From Kitasatospora mediocidica KCTC 9733 (GTDB taxonomy: Bacteria; Actinomycetota; Actinomycetes; Streptomycetales; Streptomycetaceae), in contig NZ_JQLN01000001.1 in the NCBI RefSeq assembly GCF_000744225.1, positions 124,001 through 188,000 of the forward strand: DNA of 64,000 bases, written 5' to 3'. The notes below the pieces were generated by a model that made no database searches, had not been told where the DNA came from, and saw nothing but the letters and a program-made list of their open reading frames with translations. The position numbers and the translations under genes were made by a program. Shown here piece by piece: positions 27,542 through 36,399 of this stretch (positions are counted from its first letter, which is position 1; each line of letters begins with the position of its first letter).

Positions 27542-27859
27542 ATGATCGTCATCGGACTCGTGGCGGGTTGGCTCGTCACCGCATGCTGGCTGCCCCAGCT
27601 GTACAAGTTCTGGCGCACCCGCTCGGCCAAGGACTTCTCCTGGGGCTACCTCGCCGCCTTCAGCACCGGGATCGCCCTGTGGCTGCTCTACGGCTTCCTG
27701 ACCCACGACATCGCCCTCGTCGTCAGCAACAGCCTCACCCTCACCCTCACCCTGGCGGTCATCGGGCTCAAGCTGTGGCTGGAGACCGGCGGCGCGAACG
27801 GGAACACCACCGTCCAGCCCACCGCGGCAGCCTCGACCGCCGGAGCACGAGATGACTGA
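27542..27859 (+). CDS. SemiSWEET-type PQ-loop sugar transporter
   Basis: 105 residues from ATG 27542 behind AAGGAG. Three transmembrane helices with the diagnostic PQ motif in the first (CWLPQLYKFWRTRSAKDFS), then a second helix (AFSTGIALWLLYGF) and a third with the conserved Asn (VVSNSLTLTLTLAVIG). This is a SemiSWEET half-transporter, which dimerises to move mono- or disaccharides passively. A ~25-residue polar tail follows. Its place inside the sugar operon, overlapping the ROK kinase by 8 bp, suggests movement of the operon's product or substrate. Confidence 0.88.
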   Translation: MIVIGLVAGWLVTACWLPQLYKFWRTRSAKDFSWGYLAAFSTGIALWLLYGFLTHDIALVVSNSLTLTLTLAVIGLKLWLETGGANGNTTVQPTAAASTAGARDD

Positions 27860-28850
27860 CACGACCTGCACCAGGACAGCACCGCGCCACCGGCGGACCG
27901 CGACCCCGACGGACCACCGCACCACCACGACGGTCGCCGCACTGGACATCGGCGGGACGAAGATGGCCGGAGCCATCATCGACAGCGCCGGCCGCCGCCT
28001 GGCAAGGGCGCAGCGTGCCACCCCCGCCGACGGATCGTCGGCGCAGCTCGGCGCAGCCCTCGCCGACCTGGTCGGCGAACTGCGGGCGTCCTCCTGGTGG
28101 GACGACGTGACGGCCGTCGGGATCGGCAGCACCGGTCCCGTCGACACGGCCGGCGGGACCATCACACCCGTCAACATCCCCGGCTGGCAGGCCTATCCGA
28201 TCGCCGACGAGGTCAGCCGCATGGCCGCGGGGCTGCCGGCCCGTCTCGCGGGCGACGCCATCGCCATGGCCCAGGGGGAGCAGTGGCTCGGCGCTGCCCG
28301 CGGCTGCGCCAACGCGCTGTGCATGGTGGTGTCCACCGGGGTGGGGGGCGGACTCATCCTCGACCACCGGGTCCGCACCGGGGACACCGGGAACGCGGGG
28401 CACATCGGCCACATCAGCGTCGACATGAACGGCGAGCGGTGCGTGTGCGGCGCCCGCGGCTGCGTCGAGACGATGGCCAGCGGGCCCGCGATCCTGCGGT
28501 ACGCGCTGGCGCACGGCTGGTCCCCGCCGGCGGACACCGCCGCGACCACCCAGGGCGTCGCCGAGGCCGCGGGCCGGGGGGACACCGTGGCCCTGGCCGC
28601 CTTCGACCGGGCGGGTCAGGCCCTGGCCGCGGGCATCGCGGCCACGTCCCACCTGGCCGAACTGCGACTGGCGGTCATCGGCGGCGGCGTGGCCAAGGCC
28701 GGGCCCATCCTGTTCGAGCCCATCCGAGCCCACCTGGCCGACTACGCCACCCTGGCGTTCGCCTCCTCGCTGCAGATCCGCCCGGCGCTGCTGGAGGAGG
28801 ACGCCGGCCTGGTGGGGGCGGCCGCTGCCGCATTCGAGCTCCACGGGTGA
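27852..28850 (+). CDS. ROK family sugar kinase
   Basis: 332 residues. After a ~28-residue Thr/Arg-rich lead it has the ATP loop ALDIGGTKMAGAIID, GIGSTGPVD, VVSTGVGGGLILD and the ROK zinc signature GHISVDMNGERCVCGARGC (His plus three Cys). No N-terminal helix-turn-helix is present, so this is a kinase (glucokinase or similar) rather than an NagC/XylR-type repressor. The frame overlaps the SemiSWEET gene by 8 bp, and it closes the operon. It probably phosphorylates the sugar brought in or released by the preceding proteins. Confidence 0.92.
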   Translation: MTDTTCTRTAPRHRRTATPTDHRTTTTVAALDIGGTKMAGAIIDSAGRRLARAQRATPADGSSAQLGAALADLVGELRASSWWDDVTAVGIGSTGPVDTAGGTITPVNIPGWQAYPIADEVSRMAAGLPARLAGDAIAMAQGEQWLGAARGCANALCMVVSTGVGGGLILDHRVRTGDTGNAGHIGHISVDMNGERCVCGARGCVETMASGPAILRYALAHGWSPPADTAATTQGVAEAAGRGDTVALAAFDRAGQALAAGIAATSHLAELRLAVIGGGVAKAGPILFEPIRAHLADYATLAFASSLQIRPALLEEDAGLVGAAAAAFELHG

Positions 28851-29099
28851 AGCGGCCCGGGCGGCGCCGTGGCGCCATGAGGTCCCGGGCTGGGCACGAG
28901 GGCTGACGCGGCTTCAGGAGTGTGCCAAGCGTCGGGTCCTTGTCCGCGCCACCGACGTGCCCGCGCGGATGCCCCATGACGCATAGGCCGGGACAGCCCG
29001 CAGGAGCCAGAGTGAGGGACATCAGATCCCGCCCGGTCGCACAGTGACCACTTCCGGGGGCCCTGCGGCATGCCGGCCCCCGCTGCGAAAGGCACACTC

Positions 29100-29936
29100 A
29101 TGGAACCCGCACTCGCGCTTGCCCCGGTCACCGTCTCCAGCCAGCCGGAGCTCACGACCCTCCTCGACGGCAACGCCCCGCTGGCCTTCATCCCGGGCGT
29201 CGACGGCCTCGCCATCACGCGCGGGGAAGGCCGAATCGAACTGCACAGCGGCGGCGTCCCCCTCCACAGCATCACCTTCGGAACCCTCGAGGCGGTCGGC
29301 AACGCGGCCATCACCACCATCGGCGGCGGCACCGTCACCCTCCACGACCAGGCCACCGCCATCACCATCGACGGCGGTTTCGTCAAGCTCGAGGACCAGG
29401 CCGGCGTCGGCACCATCAACGGCGGTGACTTCGTCCTGGAGGGCCGGGCCGGCGCCGCCACCATCACCGGTGGCAACGGCACGTTGGACCACCAGGCCGG
29501 CGCCACCGCCGTTACCGGCGGCAACATCTCCTTCTACGGCAATGGCAGCGCTGCCACGGTCTTCGACGGCAACCTCTGGTTCTACGGCAGCTCCACCGTC
29601 ACCACCATCGCCGGTGGCACCGTCAACCTCGAGAACCTGGCCGCCGTCGAGTCCGTCCACGGCGGCGAGGTCCACGCCTGGGACGACGCCAAGCTCGCGC
29701 AGGTCACCGGCGGAACTGTCGCGATCCACGACCGCGCCGTCATCGAGAGCGCCAGCGGCGGCCACATCACCGTGCTCGCGGACGGCGCCGTCACCGCGGC
29801 CTCGGGCGACGTCGTCGTCGACGCCAAGGACCGCGCCGTCATCAACGTCTACGGCGGCACCGTTCGGGTGCACGGCGCCGACGTCACCATCAAGGACGAG
29901 AGCCACGGCGCCGCCGAGATCACGCTTCTCTATTAG
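29100..29936 (+). CDS. Beta-solenoid repeat protein, compact paralogue
   Basis: 278 residues from ATG 29100, with leader GCGAAAGGCACACTC and first codons MEPA nearly the same as in the 12496 paralogue (MEPR). Residues ~12-45 are the header (VSSQPELTTLLDG; LAFIPGVDGLAIT), without any F-box-like helix. Residues ~75-270 are 16-residue repeats in strict register, e.g. GFVKLEDQAGVGTING, GTVNLENLAAVESVHG, GTVAIHDRAVIESASG. There is no signal peptide. It lies alone behind the sugar operon and ends at a strong hairpin, so it is an independent unit. Its clean repeat register makes it the best structural model for the family. Confidence 0.75.
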   Translation: MEPALALAPVTVSSQPELTTLLDGNAPLAFIPGVDGLAITRGEGRIELHSGGVPLHSITFGTLEAVGNAAITTIGGGTVTLHDQATAITIDGGFVKLEDQAGVGTINGGDFVLEGRAGAATITGGNGTLDHQAGATAVTGGNISFYGNGSAATVFDGNLWFYGSSTVTTIAGGTVNLENLAAVESVHGGEVHAWDDAKLAQVTGGTVAIHDRAVIESASGGHITVLADGAVTAASGDVVVDAKDRAVINVYGGTVRVHGADVTIKDESHGAAEITLLY

Positions 29937-29958
29937 TCCACGGGACGGGTTCCCCCTT

Positions 29959-30004
29959 GAAGCCCCCGTCAGGTCCCCGCGGTTCGGGGCTTGGCGGGGG
30001 CTTC
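29959..30004. terminator. Two-part terminator hairpin
   Basis: GAAGCCCCCG pairs with CGGGGGCTTC, enclosing an inner CCCCG/CGGGG pair. It lies 20 bases behind the solenoid gene ending at 29936. The remaining bases to 30266 show no supported gene. Confidence 0.75.
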
Positions 30005-30266
30005 CGGGTGGGGAGGAGCCCGGTCAGCCGGCGACGGCGACACTGGGCGCGCCGGAGACGACGCCCTCCCGCTCCATCTGCGCGGCGATCTTCAGCGCCT
30101 CCGCGCGTCCACAAGACGATCACCGCCTCCGCCATTCCGAGGGACCGTGACCAGAGCGGGGCAAGGGGATGATATGGCCATGGCCGAGATCGACCGCGCC
30201 CACGAAATCGTCCACCAGGAGGCCGACGAGGGATAGGCGGGCCGGTTCCGCGCTCAGCACCGGGGG

Positions 30267-30590
30267 TCACTCGCCGCCACGGCTTGAGTACCCACCGGCC
30301 TTCCTGGCTTCCACCTGGTGGTCGGCGGTGGCCAGGACACTGCTGATCACGGCATCCACGTTCGCTGTGGCGGGAGTGATCGCCGCGACGCCGAAGACGA
30401 TCCCGGTGCCGCGCCTGGTCGGGTCCTCGGGGTGTTTCAGGTGGGGGATCGCGCTGAGTCCGTGTGCCTCGACGTACTGCTGGACGGCCTTCTGAGCCGA
30501 GGTCAGTGCTGCCTCTACGGTGCCGGACGTGACGCCGCGTCCGACGATGACGAAGCTGAACTCGTCTCCGCCGCGTGAAGATTTCGACAC
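30267..30590 (-). CDS. Small hypothetical protein, 107 aa
   Basis: GTG at 30590 with GGAGG 8 bases upstream. One alpha/beta domain: EFSFVIVGRGVTSGT, a helix AALTSAQKAVQQYVEAHG, then IPHLKHPEDPTRRGTGIVFG and a final helix. The two-strand/two-helix order could be a ferredoxin-like or thiamine-binding-protein-like fold. There is no signal and no recognised family. It follows the permease gene (30654-32063) on the same strand after a 63-bp gap and may be co-transcribed with it. Confidence 0.6.
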   Translation of the reverse strand: MSKSSRGGDEFSFVIVGRGVTSGTVEAALTSAQKAVQQYVEAHGLSAIPHLKHPEDPTRRGTGIVFGVAAITPATANVDAVISSVLATADHQVEARKAGGYSSRGGE

Positions 30591-30653
30591 GCCCAGAGCC
30601 TCCGAGTCCTGGGGGAAGCCGACCGCTGACCGAGCGGGTCGGCCAGGTCCCGA

Positions 30654-32063
30654 TCAGACGCCCAGGCGTCGCTGGTGCCGCCACCCGCACAGGGCGAGCA
30701 CGGCCAGGAGCACACCGGCGGCATAGAGCTGGGCGCGGTTGCCGGGGGTGGTGGTCATCAGCGCCAGGATGGCGACCACACCCGCCAGTGCGACCCAGGA
30801 CAGGTAGGGGAAAGCCCACATCCGCACGGTCAGCAGCTCGGGCGCCTCGCGCTCCAGGCGTCGGCGCATCCGCAGCTGGGAGACGGCGATGAAGATCCAG
30901 ACCACCAGGATGCCGACGCCGGTCGTGTTCATCAGCCAGGTGAACACGGTGTCCGGCCACCAGTAGCCGGCCAGCACGGCGACGAAGCCGAACCCGCAGG
31001 AGGCCAGCACCGCGCGCCGCGGCACTCCGCCGCTCAGCTTCCCCAGCACGCGCGGCCCCTGGCGGCGGGTGACCAGGGAGTGCGCCATCCGGGAGGCTCC
31101 GTACATGTTGGCGTTCACCGCGCTGAGCAGGGCGAGGAACACCACGAGCTTCATGATGGCCGCGGCGGCGGGCACTCCCAGCACCTGCAGGACGGTCACA
31201 TACGGGCCCTGCTGGACGATCCCGGCGTCGTTCCACGGCACCAGGGTCACGACCAGGGCCATCGAGCCGATGTAGAACACGGCGATGCGCCACATGGCGG
31301 TACGCACCGCCTTGGCCACGTTGCGCCGCGGATCCGCGGACTCCGCGGCGGCAATGGTGACCATCTCCAGCCCGGCGTAGGCGAAGACCGATCCGAGCAG
31401 GGCGGTGATCAGGCCGTGCGTCCCGTTCGGCAGGAAGCCGCTGTGGCCGGTCAGGTTGCCGGCCCCCGGGGCGCCGTGGCCGAGGACTCCGCTCACCCCG
31501 AGCACACCGAGGACCAGGAAGACCACGATCGCGAGGACCTTGATCACCGCGAACCAGAACTCGAACTCCCCGAAGTTCTTCACCGACGTCATGTTGCTGG
31601 CGCAGAAGAAGGCCATGAAGACGGCCACCCAGCACCACCCCGGGACCACCGGGATCCACGAGTTCATGATCGTTCCCGCGGCGGTGGCCTCGGTGGCGAC
31701 ACCGCAGCAGAAGACCGCCCAGTACATCCACCCCGCCGTCACCCCGGCCCAGATGCCCAGCTCGCGTTCGGCGTAGACGGAGAACGAGCCGGAGGCCGGA
31801 TGGGCCGCGGACATCTCGCCGAGCATCCGCATGACGAGCATGACCAGCAGGCCCGCGACCGCGAAGGCGACGATGACGGCCGGGCCGGCCGCGGCGATGC
31901 CCGCGCCGGAGCCGACGAAGAGCCCGGCGCCGATCACGCCGCCGAGCGCGATCATCGACAGGTGGCGCGACTTGAGGGCGTGGGTGAGACCGCTCTCCTC
32001 AGCCGGATCGCTCGTGCCGTGCGCGGGTGCGCAGGGCGTGGGGGGAGACGAGGGCTTGGTCAT
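30654..32063 (-). CDS. APC family amino-acid permease
   Basis: 469 residues, ATG at 32063. Twelve hydrophobic segments; the first carries the amino-acid-binding unwound motif GGVIGAGLFVGSGAGIAAAGP, as in the GABA permease/AnsP-type subfamily (AAT). Further family marks are GWMYWAVFCCG and VFAYAGLEMVTIAAAES. It imports an amino acid by proton symport. The cytosolic N-terminus is Pro/Ser-rich. It is divergent from the RarD-like gene at 32422 across a gap carrying two CCGATCGG-type elements, one for each direction. Confidence 0.9.
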   Translation of the reverse strand: MTKPSSPPTPCAPAHGTSDPAEESGLTHALKSRHLSMIALGGVIGAGLFVGSGAGIAAAGPAVIVAFAVAGLLVMLVMRMLGEMSAAHPASGSFSVYAERELGIWAGVTAGWMYWAVFCCGVATEATAAGTIMNSWIPVVPGWCWVAVFMAFFCASNMTSVKNFGEFEFWFAVIKVLAIVVFLVLGVLGVSGVLGHGAPGAGNLTGHSGFLPNGTHGLITALLGSVFAYAGLEMVTIAAAESADPRRNVAKAVRTAMWRIAVFYIGSMALVVTLVPWNDAGIVQQGPYVTVLQVLGVPAAAAIMKLVVFLALLSAVNANMYGASRMAHSLVTRRQGPRVLGKLSGGVPRRAVLASCGFGFVAVLAGYWWPDTVFTWLMNTTGVGILVVWIFIAVSQLRMRRRLEREAPELLTVRMWAFPYLSWVALAGVVAILALMTTTPGNRAQLYAAGVLLAVLALCGWRHQRRLGV

Positions 32064-32191
32064 GGCGTTGCATCCGAACTGTCGACAGCAGGGCCGGCGG
32101 CTGCGGGGCGCGGCCTCTCGTCGAGCGCAGCGCCGCCGCACGACGTCGTCCGCCCGCGGGGAGGGGGCCGCCGTGCGTCGTGCCGGAGGAT

Positions 32192-32234
32192 TCATCCTCA
32201 CCGGTGACCGCCGCGCGCCTCCTCCACCGATCGG
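32192..32234 (-). promoter_or_regulatory. CCGATCGG + 26 nt + weak -10-like element (permease side)
   Basis: On the minus strand CCGATCGG (32234-32227, within the 14-bp palindrome CCACCGATCGGTGG) is followed after 26 nt by TGAGGATGA. The -10 is poorer than at the other sites, but spacing is kept. It lies ~130 bases upstream of the permease ATG. Confidence 0.4.
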
Positions 32235-32345
32235 TGGAACGTGCGTACTTCCGGGCGGGCCGGGCCGGCGGAAGCTGCGATCGGCGGTTGCGGGCGGGCC
32301 GGCCGGCGTGCCCATCGGCGGTCCGGACCTCCGCCGGGCGTACCC

Positions 32346-32388
32346 CCGATCGGTGGACGGCTCGAACCCTGGCCGCCAGCAAGGCTGG
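32346..32388 (+). promoter_or_regulatory. CCGATCGG + 26 nt + -10-like promoter element (RarD side)
   Basis: CCGATCGG at 32346-32353 is followed after 26 nt by CAAGGCTGG (32380-32388), nearly the same as GCAGGCTGG at the MFS-PRTase site. It lies ~35 bases upstream of the ATG at 32422 and is the only clear plus-strand copy. Confidence 0.5.
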
Positions 32389-32421
32389 AGTGGGAATGCC
32401 ACGCCAGGAGAGAGGTCCACC

Positions 32422-33372
32422 ATGCCTGCCCAGGAGAAGGGCGCACCCGGACGCCCCCGCGCGACGCGCGACGGCTTCCTCTACGGCACGGCGGCCTACG
32501 GCATGTGGGGCATGCTCGCGATGTTCTGGCCGCTCCTGGGGTCCAGCAACCCGACCGAGATCCTGGCCCACCGCATGGTCTGGTCGCTGCCCGTGGCCCT
32601 GATCATCCTCATCCTGCGGCGGCGCTGGTCCTGGCTGCGCCCGCTGCTACGCGCGCCCCGGCGGCTGGCCCTGTCCGCAGCGGCGGCCGTGACGATCTCG
32701 GTCAACTGGGGCCTGTACATCTGGGGTGTGAACTCCGACCACGTGGTCGAGGCGAGCCTGGGGTCCTTCATCACCCCGCTGGCCGTCATCGCCGCCGGCG
32801 TCGTCGTCTACAAGGAACGGCTGCGCCGCGGACAGTGGGCCGCCGTCGGGGTCGGCACGGCCGCGGTCGTCGTCCTGTCCTTCTGCTGCGGACGGCTGCC
32901 CTGGCTGGCGCTCGCGCTGGCCCTGGCCGTCACCTTCGCGGCCTACGGCGTGCTGAAGAAGAAGGCCGGACTCGACGGCATCGAGAGCTTCGCCGTGGAG
33001 AGCGCCTTCCTCTTCCCCGTCGCCCTGGGCTACCTGATCTACCTACAGTGCACCGGCCACGGCACGTTCGGCCACGGCACCGGCCACTCCGCACTCCTCG
33101 CCCTCAGCGGCCTGGTCACAGCCATACCGATGCTCTGCTTCGGTGCCGCGGCGATCCGCCTGCCGCTGTCGAGCATCGGCCTTCTCCAGTACCTGGCGCC
33201 GGTGATGGAGTTCGTGCTCGGCGTCGCCTACTTCCGCGAGCCGATGCGGCCGGCCCAGTGGGGAGGCTTCGTCCTGGTCTGGGGGGCACTGACCCTGCTG
33301 ACCTGGGAGGCGCTGCGCCAGACGCGGACGCGAAGCCTGGTCCGGGTGTCCGCTGCGGAGGCGAAACCGTGA
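32422..33372 (+). CDS. rarD: RarD-type EamA family transporter
   Basis: 316 residues from ATG 32422. Ten transmembrane helices in two EamA repeats: GFLYGTAAYGMWGMLAMFW opens the first, ILAHRMVWSLPVALIILIL follows, and VNWGLYIWGVNSDHVVEASL and LGSFITPL are hallmark RarD stretches. The second repeat ends with LQYLAPVMEFVLGV. RarD proteins are inner-membrane drug/metabolite-type exporters, often annotated for chloramphenicol sensitivity; the true substrate is unknown. Confidence 0.9.
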   Translation: MPAQEKGAPGRPRATRDGFLYGTAAYGMWGMLAMFWPLLGSSNPTEILAHRMVWSLPVALIILILRRRWSWLRPLLRAPRRLALSAAAAVTISVNWGLYIWGVNSDHVVEASLGSFITPLAVIAAGVVVYKERLRRGQWAAVGVGTAAVVVLSFCCGRLPWLALALALAVTFAAYGVLKKKAGLDGIESFAVESAFLFPVALGYLIYLQCTGHGTFGHGTGHSALLALSGLVTAIPMLCFGAAAIRLPLSSIGLLQYLAPVMEFVLGVAYFREPMRPAQWGGFVLVWGALTLLTWEALRQTRTRSLVRVSAAEAKP

Positions 33373-33378
33373 GAAGGC

Positions 33379-33419
33379 CCGGCCCGGCCGGCTGCCCGTA
33401 GACCTGCCGGCCGGGCCGG
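33379..33419. terminator. Bidirectional terminator, 14-bp stem
   Basis: CCGGCCCGGCCGGC at 33379-33392 pairs perfectly with 33406-33419. It lies between the convergent genes ending at 33372 and 33426. Confidence 0.8.
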
Positions 33420-33425
33420 TCGCGG

Positions 33426-35063
33426 CTATCCGGCCTTCTCCGTCCCGGCGTCGTCCTCGTCCCCGTCCTCGTCGTCCGTGCCGTGTTCCGTGTCGCTGTC
33501 GTCGGCGTCGCTGTCGGTGTCCGTGTCGTCGTCCGACGGGCTCCCGAACCGGCCGAGGACACCGGTGAGGTCCGCGAGCTTCTTGAGGGAAGCCACCTCG
33601 TCCTCGACCTCGTCCTGCGGGCAGGCTCCGGCGTGGGTGACGCAGTGGTCCCTGAGGTCCTGTCGGCCTTCGTTCAGGTGCGCGTGGACCGTGAGGGGGG
33701 AGTTCTCCCCCAGGTCAGCGTGGCAGGAGGCGCATACGGCTCCCTCCCAGCCCTGGTCCAGCGTCTCGACCTTCGACACCCTGGCGGCGGCGCACGGGCA
33801 CACGGCCACGCGGGAGTCCTGCTTCAGGCCGATCCTCGTCAGCCGGTTCGCGAGTGGAGGGTGCGACCACACCGTCTGCCGCTCCGCCGTGCCGAGGCGT
33901 ACGTAGGACTCCCTCAGATACGCCAGGATGCCGGTCCTGCGGATCGTGACGGAGGCGTTCGCACAGACGGACACCGTGAACCCGCCGCCCCACGAGTTGC
34001 GCAGCAGCGCACCGGTCGACAGTCCGTAGGATTCCAGCGCGGCGAGCGCGGCCTCGTCGGTCATGGTTCCGGCCTGCCAGTCGCGGTGGACGCGCCCGGC
34101 GAACTCCTCGGCGGACTCCATGACTTCCAGTTCGCCGTCGCGGTCATAGGCCGGCCGGGTGGTGACCTCGGAGGGGTTGTCGCCCTCCGCCAGGCAGGCC
34201 AGGATCATGATCGTCCCGACGTGCTTCCCGAGGATCCCGTCGCAGCTGTGGCCCTCGTACTGGTGCATGCAGACCGTGGGCGTGGTGCAGAGGTTCGTTG
34301 ACTGCCCGCTGAAGCTGACGTTCGGCGGGAGCTGGGCCCCAGCGGGGCGCGTCCCGAGGACAATGATCTTCTCGGCGTTCCCGTTGAGGGAGTTCAGGCA
34401 CTTGACGTCGTCGTCCACCTCGCGCGCTGAGTGCGGGCCGAAGCGGTAGTTGGCGATGTCCCCCGTCGTCTCGTCGGCCTCGAAGTACGCGTCGAGGGAC
34501 GCCGCCGTGAGCGCGGCAAGTCCCGCGCCACCGGCCAGACTGCGGCCCGCCTGCGACGCGAAGGCGAGCGTCGTGCCGTGCGGAACGCGGGTGAAACCGT
34601 CGGATTCCTTCAGGAACGTTCCGTGCCCGACCAGGAACGAGGCGCCGGCGAGCCCGTTGCGCGGCGCCGCGGGCTGCACGGGCCTCCGGGGCACCCAGGC
34701 GGCCCCGCCGCCCACGGCCGGCAGGTAGTCGAGATCCGTGATCACGTGGACGCTCACGACTCCTTGCCCCGCGAGGCCCGCGAGCGCGCCGACGTAGGCG
34801 AGCGCGGCGGAGAGGTCGTGCGGCGAGAAGCCGCCCGCACCGTGCTGCAGCAGGACCGAGCCCGGCTCCGTGTCCAGCATCCCTCCGATGTCGCCCGCGA
34901 AGAACTCCCACGTCTCGTAGTTCAGGAGGACGTCGTTCGCGCCGAACAGCTGCCGGGTCGGACCGCGCACCTCGACGATCTCCATACCCGCCGGAACCAC
35001 CAGCTGGGCAGGCGCGTTGGCGGTCGTCAGTCGCAGACCGAGATAGAGGTAGATGTGTGTCAT
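33426..35063 (-). CDS. HG/HxCxGIL-signature hypothetical protein with acidic tail (family member 1)
   Basis: 545 residues, ATG at 35063. Residues 1-130 are an alpha/beta domain (IYLYLGLRLTTANAPAQLV start). A second domain opens with ASFLVGHGTFLKE (His147-Gly148), then VPHGTTLAFASQAG. Residues 257-290 carry NLCTTPTVC, GHSCDGIL and IMILACL. The same order, HG, then V/I-P-x-G-T-T, then LC..C..HxCxGIL and a strand ending in Cys, occurs at 42847 and 51440. The last 40 residues are a dense Asp/Glu tail. No signal peptide is visible. The HG plus strand-Cys order is reminiscent of caspase-like/CHAT peptidases, and the opening resembles the Stv putative-adhesin domain, but neither is certain. A zinc site from the Cys/His set is an alternative. 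Confidence 0.65.
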   Translation of the reverse strand: MTHIYLYLGLRLTTANAPAQLVVPAGMEIVEVRGPTRQLFGANDVLLNYETWEFFAGDIGGMLDTEPGSVLLQHGAGGFSPHDLSAALAYVGALAGLAGQGVVSVHVITDLDYLPAVGGGAAWVPRRPVQPAAPRNGLAGASFLVGHGTFLKESDGFTRVPHGTTLAFASQAGRSLAGGAGLAALTAASLDAYFEADETTGDIANYRFGPHSAREVDDDVKCLNSLNGNAEKIIVLGTRPAGAQLPPNVSFSGQSTNLCTTPTVCMHQYEGHSCDGILGKHVGTIMILACLAEGDNPSEVTTRPAYDRDGELEVMESAEEFAGRVHRDWQAGTMTDEAALAALESYGLSTGALLRNSWGGGFTVSVCANASVTIRRTGILAYLRESYVRLGTAERQTVWSHPPLANRLTRIGLKQDSRVAVCPCAAARVSKVETLDQGWEGAVCASCHADLGENSPLTVHAHLNEGRQDLRDHCVTHAGACPQDEVEDEVASLKKLADLTGVLGRFGSPSDDDTDTDSDADDSDTEHGTDDEDGDEDDAGTEKAG

Positions 35064-35250
35064 GCAGCTGCGCTCCGAATTCCGCGGCGGATGGCTTGTG
35101 TGCAAACTATCCACACCCCGGGGTGCGCTTCCTGCCTCAACGGGACAGCGACCGGCCGCACCTCTCGGCACCCACGGCCCGCCCGTCCCGAGCGAGAGAG
35201 GGCGGAGCGCGTTCGCGGGGAAGTCCAGCGGGGGCCGGTGCGGCGGCGGG

Positions 35251-35778
35251 TCAGATCACGGTGACCAGGAGGCCGCACGCCGCGCCCGTGCCGAGGAGGG
35301 CCAGCGGGTGGAACCGCCTGGTCAGGGCGAGTGCGGTGGCGGCGACCACGATCACCGTTCCCGTGGTGGTGGCAGCCGAGGTCCGTACCGCGAAGAGCGC
35401 ACCGGCGGCGACCAGACCGGCGCTGACGGGGGTGAGGGCCGCCTGGACGCGCTGCTGCCAGGGCCGCTCCCGCAGGCCGTGCCACAGCCGGGTGGCGACG
35501 ACGGCGAGGAGGGCGGACGGGCCGATCATGGCGAGCGTGGCGACCAGCGCGCCGAGCAGGCCGGCGACGTGCCATCCCACGAGTGTGACGATCATCAGGT
35601 TCGGCCCGGGAGCCGCCTGCGAGAGGCCGAACAGCGTGTGGAACTGGTCCGGGGTGGCCCAGGAGTTCACGCCCACGACCTGCCGCTGCAACTCGGGCAG
35701 AATCGCATTGCCCCCGCCGAACGACAGGACCGACAGCTGGGAGAACACACCCGCGAGCCGGGTGAGGAGCGAGATCAT
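35251..35778 (-). CDS. chrA: Chromate transporter, C-terminal half (short-chain CHR)
   Basis: 175 residues from ATG 35778, which overlaps the upstream half's stop (ATGA). CHR-domain marks are FSQLSVLSFGGGNAILPELQ and the following VNSWATPDQFHTLFGLSQAAPGPN, then a set of hydrophobic helices. In the CHR superfamily short one-domain proteins work in pairs with opposite topology; the gene at 35775 is its partner. It exports chromate or a similar oxyanion. Confidence 0.88.
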   Translation of the reverse strand: MISLLTRLAGVFSQLSVLSFGGGNAILPELQRQVVGVNSWATPDQFHTLFGLSQAAPGPNLMIVTLVGWHVAGLLGALVATLAMIGPSALLAVVATRLWHGLRERPWQQRVQAALTPVSAGLVAAGALFAVRTSAATTTGTVIVVAATALALTRRFHPLALLGTGAACGLLVTVI

Positions 35779-36359
35779 CGCGAGGCCTTCCGGTTGAGCA
35801 GCAGACTCACGGCGACCATGATCGGCAGGACCACCAGCAGCGGGCAGTGCAGCACGGCCACGGCCGCGCAGCAGACCGCCGCCACGGTGAGCGGCGCCCA
35901 CCTGCGGGGCAGCGCCCGGATGATCTTGGCGGACGTGGCGGCCAGCAGGCCGGTCGCCACGGCGGCCAGACCGAGGACCGCGCCGCGCACCTCGGTGTTC
36001 CCCTCCCAGGCCTGGTAACAGACGCCGAGCGCGATCACAATGACCGCGGGGAGCGCAAGGAGGCCGGCCAACGCCGCCACGGAGCCGCGAGCCCCCCGGA
36101 ACCGGGCGCCCAAGGCGGCGGCGAGATTGAGGATGTTGCCCCCGGGGAGGAACTGGCACACCGCGAGCAGGTCGGCGAACTCCGTCGCCGTCAGCCAGCG
36201 CCGCTGCTCCACGATCATGCGCCGGGCCAGCGGGAGGACCCCGCCGAAGCCGGTGAGGCCGAGCCACAGGAAGCCGCGGAACAGCTCGACGACGGTCGGA
36301 TCGCGACCGTCCCGTCGACTGGTCGCCCCTGCTGCGGCCTTCGCGAGCTCGGCAGCCAC
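35775..36359 (-). CDS. Chromate transporter, N-terminal half (short-chain CHR)
   Basis: 194 residues. The GTG at 36359 is chosen because AGGAGG lies 6 bases upstream; an in-frame ATG at 36404 falls inside the operator palindrome. CHR-domain features are ELFRGFLWLGLTGFGGVLPL, then LTATEFADLLAVCQFLPGGN followed by ILNLAAALG, and then several membrane helices. It is translationally coupled to the second half. A MarR-like operator sits just upstream, suggesting inducible export. Confidence 0.88.
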   Translation of the reverse strand: MAAELAKAAAGATSRRDGRDPTVVELFRGFLWLGLTGFGGVLPLARRMIVEQRRWLTATEFADLLAVCQFLPGGNILNLAAALGARFRGARGSVAALAGLLALPAVIVIALGVCYQAWEGNTEVRGAVLGLAAVATGLLAATSAKIIRALPRRWAPLTVAAVCCAAVAVLHCPLLVVLPIMVAVSLLLNRKASR

Positions 36360-36399
36360 GATGGACCTCCTGGTTCCGGATGGCGGACTGGACACGCCT

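Noticed and set aside
28097..28906. 269-codon plus-strand frame inside the ROK gene
   Set aside because: Arg/His/Gly-rich out-of-frame shadow of a gene with complete ROK motifs.
30175..30236. 20-codon frame starting ATGGCCATGGCCGAG
   Set aside because: No ribosome site, no conservation clue and no independent promoter; likely chance.
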